Assembly: GCA_963696105.1 (NCBI GenBank)
Contig: CAVOIP010000005.1
Coordinates: 310,001 to 374,000, forward strand
DNA length: 64,000 bases
Origin: CAVRTM01 sp963696105
GTDB lineage: Bacteria; Actinomycetota; Actinomycetes; Actinomycetales; Dermatophilaceae
Direction of reading: 5' to 3'
A model generated the notes under the pieces. The model did not search any database and was not told where the DNA came from. It saw nothing but the letters and a program-made list of their open reading frames with translations. Every line of letters begins with the position of its first letter. Position 1 is the stretch's first letter. Of this stretch, positions 39,844 to 47,234 are shown piece after piece. The position numbers were made by a program, and so were the translations under genes.

Positions 39844-40324
39844 GTGAGCAGCTACACGTCGACCCCACCGCCGGCGGCCGTGCCGGCAGGCCTGGACGAC
39901 GTCGAGCGGGAGATCACCCGGTTCCTGCGCCGGGCGCGGACGGCGTCGCAGGCCATGGCCGCCGAGGTGCACCCGGACCTCGACGCCGCGGGCTACTCGG
40001 TGCTGGTCTGCGTGCTCGAGCTGTCCGCCTCGTTGCCGCGAGGGGGTCCGCGCGGCCGACGTCGGCGCGGCGCTCAACCTGCACAAGTCCACGACGAGCC
40101 GCAACGTCGGCGAGCTCGAGCGGCTCGGCCTCCTCGAGCGGGTGCCGGACCTCAGCGACGCCCGGGCCCGGCTGCTGCAGCTGACCCCGTCCGGACGGGC
40201 GTCGGTGACCCGCTCGCGCGAAGGGCGCCGCAGCCGTGTGGCGCAGCGGCTCTCGCTGTGGCCGCCGGACGACGTCCGGGACCTCGCCCGGCTGCTGGGC
40301 CGGCTCAACGACGACATGAGCTGA
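39844..40324 (+). pseudogene. MarR-family regulator, one frame change
   Basis: GTG at 39844 opens DDVEREITRFLRRARTASQAMAAEVHPDLDAAGYSVLVCVLELSAS; after the G run at 40042-40046 the frame must drop one base to continue VRAADVGAALNLHKSTTSRNVGELERLGLLERVPDLSDARARLLQLTPSG, a MarR winged helix with its recognition helix (HKSTTSRNV) and wing. The end is the TGA at 40322-40324. About 160 residues when repaired, the normal MarR length. It is followed by 157 bases that contain the operators of the next marR operon, so it may cross-regulate. Confidence 0.8.
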
Positions 40325-40480
40325 CCGACGTACGGCGCGCGGCGCCGCTGGCGGCACCGCACGACCACGTCCGCGTCCCTGCCGCACCCCTGCCGCCTGC
40401 GCCACCCTGCCGTCTGCGCACCCGGCCGCCGAGGGTGATCCGGCGCGCCGTACCGGGTAGGGGAGTCAGCGCCGCACATA

Positions 40481-40523
40481 GTTGCGCGAAGCAACCATCG
40501 CCTCTATAGTTGCTTAGCGCAAC
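40481..40523 (+). promoter_or_regulatory. Twin GTTGC-N5-GCAAC operators over the promoter of marR-MFS
   Basis: Two palindromes, GTTGC-GCGAA-GCAAC (40481-40495) and GTTGC-TTAGC-GCAAC (40509-40523), lie 28 bases centre to centre, each followed by CA. TATAGT (40505-40510) fits a -10 with TTGCGC (40482-40487) as -35 at 17 bases spacing, so one operator covers each element. This is the layout of an autoregulated MarR repressor. Confidence 0.82.
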
Positions 40524-40539
40524 CAAAGGAGATGATCAG

Positions 40540-41034
40540 ATGCCCGCCGGCGAACAGCCCGCTGCGGAGCTGCTGTCCGCGCTCAGCCAGCTCATGCGCA
40601 CCGCTCGGTCCGTGGCTCACCGCCAGAACCAGAACCTCGGCCCCTCGGGCACCCCGCTGGGCCTGCTGAAGGCCCTGTGCGACGGCGACGCCCGACCCGG
40701 CGACCTCGCGACCCGCCTGTGCGTCGCGCCCTCCGTGGTGTCCCGGGCGGTCGTCCCGCTGGAGGCCGCCGGCCTGGTCGAGCGCCGGCACGACCCCGCC
40801 GACGCCCGCGCGTGGCGGCTCGGCCTCACCGGTGCCGGAGCAGAGCGACTCGGCGCGGTGCAGAGCGCGTACGTCCAGCGGTTCACCCAGCTGCTGCAGC
40901 CCTGGGACGAGCGCGACGTCACCGAGGCCGCCCGGCTGCTGACCCTGCTCGAGCAGACGCTCACCCAGGCGACGGACGACATCTCCCCCGCCGCCCAGAT
41001 CCTTGCCCCTACGTCCGAGAAGGTCCCTTCATGA
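40540..41034 (+). CDS. MarR-family regulator of the downstream exporter
   Basis: 164 residues. LLSALSQLMRTARSVAHRQNQNLGPSGTPLGLLKAL is the dimer helix; LATRLCVAPSVVSRAVVPLEAAGLVERRHDPADARAWRLGLTGAG is the winged helix with recognition helix SVVSRAV and the wing DPADARA. The ATG at 40540 follows AAAGGAG; an ATG-less start at 40510 inside the operator is rejected. The stop overlaps the exporter ATG (ATGA), so repressor and pump are one operon, probably induced by a pump substrate. The binding sites are at 40481-40523. Confidence 0.92.
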   Translation: MPAGEQPAAELLSALSQLMRTARSVAHRQNQNLGPSGTPLGLLKALCDGDARPGDLATRLCVAPSVVSRAVVPLEAAGLVERRHDPADARAWRLGLTGAGAERLGAVQSAYVQRFTQLLQPWDERDVTEAARLLTLLEQTLTQATDDISPAAQILAPTSEKVPS

Positions 41035-43310
41035 GCACCACCGTCGCGGAACCCACCCGCGCCCTCCCCACGACGCTCGAGCCGATGTCGCACCGCCACA
41101 TCCTCGAGGCGATGACCGGCCTGCTGGCCGCCCTCTTCACCGCGATGCTGAGCTCGACCATCGTCGCGACGGCGCTGCCGACCATCATCGGCGACCTGCA
41201 CGGCACCCAGCGGCAGTACACGTGGGTCATCACGGCCGCCCTGCTGGCCACGACGGTCAGCACGCCCATCTGGGGCAAGATGTCCGACCTGTTCAGCAAG
41301 AAGCTGCTGGTGCAGCTCTCCATCATCGTGTTCGTCCTCGGCTCGATCGCCGCGGGCATGGCGCACAACGTGCCGTTCCTGATCGCCTGCCGCGTCGTCC
41401 AGGGCCTTGGCATGGGTGGCCTGACCGCGCTCGTGCAGTCGATCATGGGTTCGATCATCTCTCCGCGTGACCGCGGCCGGTACTCCGGCTACATGGGAGC
41501 GGTCATGGCCGTCGCCACCGTCTCCGGCCCGCTGCTCGGTGGCGTCATCGTCGACAGCCCGCTGGGCTGGCGCTGGTGCTTCTACGTCTGCGTGCCGCTC
41601 GCGGTGATCTCCTTGTTCATCCTGCAGGCCACCCTGCACGTCGAGACGGAGCGTCGGCAGGTCAGCATCGACTACGTCGGCGCGCTGCTGATCTCGCTGG
41701 CCGCCAGCCTGCCCCTGCTGTGGGTCACCTTCGCCGGGCAGGACTTCGCCTGGATGTCGTGGCAGACCGCCGCGTACCTCGGCGCCACCGCCGTGGCCGT
41801 GGTCCTCGCCGTCGTCGTCGAGCTCAAGGTGCCCGAGCCACTGGTGCCGCTGAAGGTCCTGCGCAACCGCACCGCCGCCCTGGTGATCGTCGCCAGCGCC
41901 GCCGTCGGCATCGCGATGTTCGGTGGCACGACGTTCCTCGGCCAGTACTTCCAGGTCGCCCGCGGCTACAGCCCGACCCACGCCGGCCTGCTGACCATCC
42001 CGCTGATGGCGGGGCTGCTGGTCTCCTCCACCGGTGCCGGCCAGATCATCAGCCGGACCGGCCGCTGGAAGAAGTTCCTCGTCGGCGGCGGCATCTTCCT
42101 GGTCGCCGGCCTCATCGGCCTCGGCACGCTGGACCACACCACCCCGCTGTGGCAGGTCGGCATCTACATGGCGGTCATGGGCGTCGGCCTCGGCGCCATG
42201 ATGCAGAACCTCGTCCTCGCCGTGCAGAACACCGTTGACGTCCGCGACATCGGCGCGGCGTCCGCGACCGTCGCGTTCTTCCGCACCCTCGGCGGAGCGG
42301 TGGGCGTCTCCGTCCTCGGCGCCGTGCTCGCCACCCGGGTGCAGGACAGCACCCTGGAGGGCCTGCGCCACCTGAGCCGGAAGGCCGCCGCAGCCGCGGC
42401 CCAGAGCCAGAGCAAGGCCGGCCTGGACCTCGCCGCCCTGCCGGCCCCGGTCCGGACGATCGTGCGCCAGTCGTACGGCGACGCCACCGGACGGGTCTTC
42501 GTGATCAGCGCCGTCGTGGCCGCCGTCGCGCTGCTGTGCGTGGTCTTCATCAAGGAGGTGCCGCTGCGCATGACGGTCAAGCTGGGTGACTCGGCGGAGA
42601 ACGCCACCGCCGGCGTCGCGGGCACCGCCTCTCCGGCCGAGCGCTCCCCCGAGGTCACCGCCACCGCCGGCACGGGTGACACCCCGCTGGCCTCTCGCAC
42701 CAGCGCCAGCGCCCCCGCCTCCGCCTCCGCCTCCGCCTCCGCCTCCGCCTCCGGGAGCGTCGCGGCCCACGGGGCGACCGTCGGTGTCGGCGTCCACCGC
42801 GCCCGGGTGGCCAACCCGGAGCGGATCCAGGCCTCCTCCGCCCAGCTGGACGACCCGGTGGAGCGCACGGCGGTCGGCGCGCTGGACGTCCTCACCGCGG
42901 CGCAGGACACCGCCCGCCGGCACGTCACGGCCTCCCGTGAGGCCCGCGCCGAGGTGAGCGACCTGCTCGGCTCGGTCGGCGGCGAGGTGGAGGCAGCGCT
43001 TGCGCAGTTCCAGCGCAGCCTCGCCGACATCCGCCGGCGGCTCGTCTCCGACGAGGTCACCGGCCGGTCCGAGGGCCGCGACGGCACCGGCGCGGACAGC
43101 CTGCGCTCCTACGAGTACGGCCTGCTGCTCAACACCCAGCAGACGGTCAACGGCATGACCCTCTCGGCCCAGCGCGAGGCACAGCGCATCGTCGACGCGG
43201 CCAACGCCGAGGTCGCCGCGCTCGAGCAGCGGATCGAGCGGCTGCGCTCGGTCGAGGCCGAGCTGTCCGGCGGCGTGTCGAGCTCGCTGCGGGACAGCGC
43301 CGCCCGCTGA
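41031..43310 (+). CDS. DHA2 (EmrB/QacA) drug exporter with a long coiled-coil-like C-terminal extension
   Basis: 759 residues. Residues 1-515 form a 14-segment MFS pump: LSSTIVATALPTIIGDL, the motif A region GKMSDLFSKK, RVVQGLGMGG and the motif C stretch TVSGPLLGGVIVD are clear. After KEVPLRMTV a cytoplasmic tail of about 245 residues begins, unusual for the family: an Ala/Ser linker encoded by (GCCTCC)6, then a helical, heptad-like region (ALDVLTAAQDTARRHVTASREARAEVSDLL, LNTQQTVNGMTLSAQREAQRIVDAANAEVAALEQRIERL) resembling DivIVA/Wag31 C-terminal helices. Such a tail could localise the pump or let it oligomerise. It is cotranscribed with the MarR repressor and followed by a strong terminator. 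Confidence 0.93.
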   Translation: MSTTVAEPTRALPTTLEPMSHRHILEAMTGLLAALFTAMLSSTIVATALPTIIGDLHGTQRQYTWVITAALLATTVSTPIWGKMSDLFSKKLLVQLSIIVFVLGSIAAGMAHNVPFLIACRVVQGLGMGGLTALVQSIMGSIISPRDRGRYSGYMGAVMAVATVSGPLLGGVIVDSPLGWRWCFYVCVPLAVISLFILQATLHVETERRQVSIDYVGALLISLAASLPLLWVTFAGQDFAWMSWQTAAYLGATAVAVVLAVVVELKVPEPLVPLKVLRNRTAALVIVASAAVGIAMFGGTTFLGQYFQVARGYSPTHAGLLTIPLMAGLLVSSTGAGQIISRTGRWKKFLVGGGIFLVAGLIGLGTLDHTTPLWQVGIYMAVMGVGLGAMMQNLVLAVQNTVDVRDIGAASATVAFFRTLGGAVGVSVLGAVLATRVQDSTLEGLRHLSRKAAAAAAQSQSKAGLDLAALPAPVRTIVRQSYGDATGRVFVISAVVAAVALLCVVFIKEVPLRMTVKLGDSAENATAGVAGTASPAERSPEVTATAGTGDTPLASRTSASAPASASASASASASGSVAAHGATVGVGVHRARVANPERIQASSAQLDDPVERTAVGALDVLTAAQDTARRHVTASREARAEVSDLLGSVGGEVEAALAQFQRSLADIRRRLVSDEVTGRSEGRDGTGADSLRSYEYGLLLNTQQTVNGMTLSAQREAQRIVDAANAEVAALEQRIERLRSVEAELSGGVSSSLRDSAAR
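42717..42752 (+). repeat. (GCCTCC)6 hexanucleotide repeat inside the exporter gene
   Basis: Six perfect GCCTCC units encode a run of Ala-Ser pairs that links the membrane pump to its C-terminal helical extension. Length change in units of six keeps the frame, so linker length could vary between strains. Confidence 0.9.
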
Positions 43311-43325
43311 CGACCGGCAGGGAAC

Positions 43326-43368
43326 GACGACGAAGGGCGGGTGCCTCGGGCACCCGCCCTTCGTCGTC
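43326..43368 (+). terminator. Perfect 20-bp stem after the exporter gene
   Basis: GACGACGAAGGGCGGGTGCC at 43326-43345 pairs fully with 43349-43368 around a TCG loop, 16 bases after the exporter stop. No T run follows on the plus strand. It is one of the strongest hairpins in the window. Confidence 0.9.
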
Positions 43369-43450
43369 CTCCGCCCCAGGTCGACCGCACGCCGCCGGCC
43401 CACGGCGCCCGGCCCACGGCGACCCCGGACGGCGCCCGGCCGGGACGCGC

Positions 43451-44456
43451 TCAGCGGCCCCGGCGGGCAGGTGCGTGCGCGGCGCCATCCGGGCGCCGTG
43501 GCGCGGTCGCCGGGCGCCGGCCAGCGCCAGCAGCCGCTGGACGCGGTAGCGGTGGCCGGCGTAGGGCTCGAGCAGCTCGGCCAGCCCGTCGTCGTCGACC
43601 TCGCTGCCGGTCAGCGCCCAGCCGACGTCCTTGGCCACGTGGTAGTCGCCGAAGCTGACCGCGTCGGGGTCGCCGAGCGCGCGCTGGTGCACCTCCGCCG
43701 CGGTCCAGACCCCCACCCCCGGCACGGCCCGCAGCCGGCGCGCCGCGTCCGCGTGGCTGAGCGCGGTCACCGCCTCCAGGCGTCCCGCCGCGGCGGCGGA
43801 GCGCACGACGGCCGCCGACCGGGCGCCGTCCACGCTGGCGATGAGCCACTCCCAGGACGGGATCCGGGCCCAGGTCGCGGCGTCCGGCGGCACCCACAGC
43901 CCCGTGCGCACCGCCCTCGCCGGGAGCCGGCTCGCCGTAGCGGCGCACCAGCGTGCGGTAGCGAGCCGAAGGCCTCCTGGCCGGTGACCTTCTGCTCGAG
44001 GATGGCGGGCACGAGCGCCTCGAGGACCAGCCCGGTGCGCGGCACCCGCCAGCCGGGGAAGCGGCGTGCGGCGACGGCGACCTGCGGGTGGTGAGCCACG
44101 AAGCCCGAGTCGTCGTCAGCAGCCCCCAGCATCGACGGCACGGACGCCAGGACCCACTCGGCACCCGGCCCCCATGCCGTGGCCACGACACTGGCGAGGT
44201 CGGCCCGCACCACCAGCCGCAGCGAGGCGGGTCCCTCAGGGGTGCGCACGCCGCGCCACACGGTGCCGTCCGGGTCGCGGCGGAAGGTGGGGTCGCCGGC
44301 GCCGCGCCGCAGGATGCCCAGAGTCGCCATCAGGGCGACCTCGCGAGCCGACCGCCAGACCCGACGGTGCGGCGCCCCCGGCGCCCGGGAGGCCTCCTCC
44401 GGCGCCGGGTGAGCCTCCTCCGGCCCACGGGGTGTCGGGTCGGGCTCGGAAGTCAC
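43451..44456 (-). pseudogene. AlkA-like DNA-3-methyladenine glycosylase, frame broken
   Basis: GTG at 44454-44456 opens a Pro/Glu-rich start, then TPEGPASLRLVVRADLASVVATAWGPGAEW and RTGLVLEALVPAILEQKVTGQEAF. Dropping one base near 43961 gives YRTLVRRYGEPAP, dropping one near 43915 gives AVRTGLWVPPDAATWARIPSWEWL, then ADAARRLRAVPGVGVWTAAEV, the helix-hairpin-helix, with the catalytic Asp expected in DPDAVSFGDYHVAKD. The end is unclear; the TGA at 43451-43453 is reached if two more bases are dropped near 43470. Base excision repair of alkylated purines is the family role. The sequence is divergent from the DUF3105 gene. Confidence 0.8.
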
Positions 44457-44595
44457 CCGCCCAGTCTGGACCACGGCACCGACAGCACCGGTCCGCGGAG
44501 GAAGCCCACGTACACTCGCACCCGTCTCCCGTGCCAACGGGCCACCCGGAGGCCGCCCACCTCGGAACACCACTCTCCCGACAGGACGATCGCAC

Positions 44596-45346
44596 GTGCC
44601 CAAGAAGCAGGTCAGCCAGGAGCGCAAGGCGCGCGTCGCGCAGATGCAGCAGCAGGAGAAGGCGCGCGAGCGCCGGACCCGGCTGCAGATCATCGCCGGC
44701 TGCGTGGCCCTGCTGCTGGTCCTCGGTGCCGTCGTCACCTACGCCGCGGTCGACGCCCGCAAGAAGCAGCCCGACGTGGCGATCTCGACCTTCGGCGCCT
44801 CGGCTGCCGCCGCGTCCTGCAGCCCGGTCACCAACGACCCTGCGAAGGACAACGGCACGCACGTCGGTCCCGGCACGGACCAGCCCCAAGATCACCAAGG
44901 TGAAGTACTCGACGGTCCCGCCCACGTCCGGGCCGCACTTCGCCCAGCCGGTCATCGCCGACCGCAAGCTCTACACCCCCGCGGACAAGCCGCCGATGGA
45001 GAACCTCGTGCACAACCTCGAGCACGGCTACACGGTGCTCTGGTACGACCAGGCCGCCGGTGCAGCGAAGATGGACGTCCTGCGCAAGATCACCGACGCC
45101 GCCAACAAGCTGGACGCGTCCAAGGACAAGTTCATCGTCTCGCCGTGGGACCCGGCCTACGGTGCGCTGCCCGCCGGCAAGAAGTTCGCCCTCTCGCACT
45201 GGTCGGCCACGCTGAGCAGCGACCAGCGGTCCGTCGCCTCTCAGGCCGGCCACCGCCAGCTGTGCGGCGACATCTCCGGTGCCGTGGTCAAGGCCTTCGT
45301 CCAGAGCCACCCGAAGACCTCCGCGCCCGAGCCGTACGGCGCCTGA
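44596..45346 (+). pseudogene. DUF3105 membrane-anchored protein, one frame change
   Basis: GTG at 44596 opens a charged coiled start (KKQVSQERKARVAQMQQQEK), one membrane segment (LQIIAGCVALLLVLGAVVTYAAV) and an extracytoplasmic start with SPVTNDPAKDNGTHVG. At the C run 44884-44887 one base must be dropped to join PKITKVKYSTVPPTSGPHFAQPV, NLVHNLEHGYTVLWYD and HWSATLSSDQRS, the DUF3105 core with its conserved SGPH and HNLEHG motifs. The function of the family is unknown. About 250 residues when repaired. Confidence 0.85.
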
Positions 45347-45442
45347 TCTCCGCGCCCCGGCCGCACCACCGCCCTACGGCGCCGCGGGCAGCGCCGCCGC
45401 CGGGACGCCGCCGGCCGTCGTACGGCGAAGCGGTGCGGGCCG

Positions 45443-46247
45443 TCAGACGCGCCGCGGACCGGGGGTCAGGGGCGGCCCCGCCGGGGTGCGCGGCGTGCGG
45501 AACCCGACCCAGATGTAGGTCGGCACGAGCGGCAGCAGCGCCGACAGCACCGGGGTGGGGACGCGCCGACGGCGCCCGGGCACCACGTCGCCGCCGTTGA
45601 ACCCGGCCGGGCTCGGCGAGCACCGGCAGGGTGTAGTCCCAGAGTCGCACGCGGCGACCAGCCGCCGCAGCCCGGGCCGGGTGCGGAACCGCTCGTAGTA
45701 GTGGTCGGCCCGGCCGAAGGCCCGCACGTACCGGTCGGCCAGCGCGCCGTGCGGCAGCCAGGACAGGAACGGCAGCCGGTAGTGCGGCTCCACCACCCCG
45801 AGCCGGTTGCCGAGCCCGAGGTAGACCACGCCGTCCGCGGACAGGACCCGGTGGATCTCGGCGCAGCACCGCGTCCGGGTCGACGACGTGCTCGTAGATG
45901 TGGTTGAAGACCACGACGTCGACGCGAGCCGTCCTCGAACGGCAGCGCGTCCCCGTGGCGCAGTGGAAGCGACCCGCGTGCGCCGAACCGCGCCGGGCCC
46001 GCGCCAGGCCCGGCTCGTCGATGTCGACGCCGTGCGTGGTGCCGCGCCGGCGCCGGCCAGCTCGTCGGCGATGAAGCCGGCCGAGCAGCCGACGTCGACA
46101 CGCCCGCAGCCCGGACAGGTCGTCGCGGCCGAGCACGTGCCCCAGCACCGAGAGGATCTTGGCGGCCTTCTGGCGGCGCTTGTCCTCGTCCAGCATCGCG
46201 GCCATCTGCTCGGAGTAGGCCAGCTGTTCCTTGCGCTCGGATGCCAT
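45443..46247 (-). pseudogene. Class I SAM-dependent methyltransferase, frame broken about seven times
   Basis: ATG at 46245-46247 opens ASERKEQLAYSEQMAAMLDEDKRRQKAAKILSVLGHVLGRDDLSG-like text; repaired, it reads VDVGCSAGFIADELA (SAM motif I), THGVDIDEPGLARA, HGDALPFEDGS, VVVFNHIYEHVVDPDAVL and ends PTYIWVGFRTPRTPAGPPL. Frame changes fall near 46100, 46044, 45991, 45924, 45865, 45650 and 45607. That is too many for one gene to lose at random while keeping every motif, so a locally poor sequence is likely. It is the last gene of the surface-glycan run, five bases after the flippase stop. Confidence 0.78.
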
Positions 46248-46252
46248 GCGGC

Positions 46253-47233
46253 TCAACCTAACCGGTGGTCGGAGCCCTCCGGCACGGGCACCGGCCGGGG
46301 GCGGGCGGACAGCAGCCGATGGCTGCGGCCGTAGAGCCAGCCGCCGCCGGCGAGCAGCACGTCGCCGACGGTGACGGCGAACCGGGACAGCAGCACCACC
46401 GCGAACGCCGCGGACGAGGTCATGCTCGACCCCAACAGGAAGACCAGCAGGCTCTCGCGCACCCCCACCCCGGCCGGGGCGATGATCGCCAGCTGGCCGA
46501 TGGTCGCGGCGAGCGCGTAGCCCGACATCGTCGCGAGGGTCAGGGAGCCGGCTCCGCCCACACCGCCGACCGAGCGGGCGAGGACCCACGTCTGCAGCCC
46601 GAAAGCCAGCCACGACGCGACGAACAGCAGCACGGTCACCAGCACCGCCCGGCCGGACAGCTCGTGCTCCAGCGGCTCGCGGCGCAGCACCCGCAACCCG
46701 GTGGCGACCAGGAAGTTCAGCGCCCTCGGCCAGCAGGCCACCACCACGAGCGGCAGCGCCAGCAGCAGCCAGGTCGCGCTGGCGGCGTGCGAGCTGCCGA
46801 CGAGCAGGGCGAGGGCGGGGAGCCCGACGAGCAGGCCGGTGAGCACGCCGAGCCCGATGCTCACCAGCCCGACGACCCCCGACCGGCGGCGCGGCACGTC
46901 CAACCGGGCGCCCATCTCGGCCTGGGCGAGGACGCTCCACACCGACCCCGGCAGGTACTTGCCCAGCTGGCCGACGAAGAAGATCCCGGCCGACGGCGCC
47001 ACGTGCAGCGGTGACCCGAGGTCGGCCATCAGCACGCGCCAGCCCAGCATCGTCAGGACGGGCCCGACCAGGGCCAGGACGAGCGCCGCGACCAGGGCGG
47101 CCGGCTGCACACGGGACAGGTCCCGCGACACGTCGGCCCAGTTGCGCGCCACGGCCCAGGCCACGGCGGCCAGGATGACCACGGCGACGGCGATGCGCAG
47201 CAGGCCGATCAGGCGCCGGCGGGAGGGCAGCAC
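46253..47233 (-). CDS. Lysylphosphatidylglycerol synthase transmembrane-type (flippase-like) protein
   Basis: 326 residues with about eight hydrophobic segments. GWRVLMADLGSPLHVAPSAGIFFVGQLGKYLPGSVWSV and IIAPAGVGVRESLLVFLL are the UPF0104/LPG-synthase membrane-domain pattern (family also called AglD-like). Such proteins are thought to move lipid-linked sugars or lipids across the membrane. There is no aminoacyl-transferase domain. The GTG start at 47231-47233 is two bases from the GT4 stop; the gene runs with the glycosyltransferases and methyltransferase. Confidence 0.85.
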   Translation of the reverse strand: MLPSRRRLIGLLRIAVAVVILAAVAWAVARNWADVSRDLSRVQPAALVAALVLALVGPVLTMLGWRVLMADLGSPLHVAPSAGIFFVGQLGKYLPGSVWSVLAQAEMGARLDVPRRRSGVVGLVSIGLGVLTGLLVGLPALALLVGSSHAASATWLLLALPLVVVACWPRALNFLVATGLRVLRREPLEHELSGRAVLVTVLLFVASWLAFGLQTWVLARSVGGVGGAGSLTLATMSGYALAATIGQLAIIAPAGVGVRESLLVFLLGSSMTSSAAFAVVLLSRFAVTVGDVLLAGGGWLYGRSHRLLSARPRPVPVPEGSDHRLG

Positions 47234-47234
47234 G

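Noticed and set aside
40617..43403. 928-residue minus-strand open frame opposite the exporter
   Set aside because: It is the antisense shadow of the MarR-exporter operon, with Asp/His/Gly-rich nonsense text.
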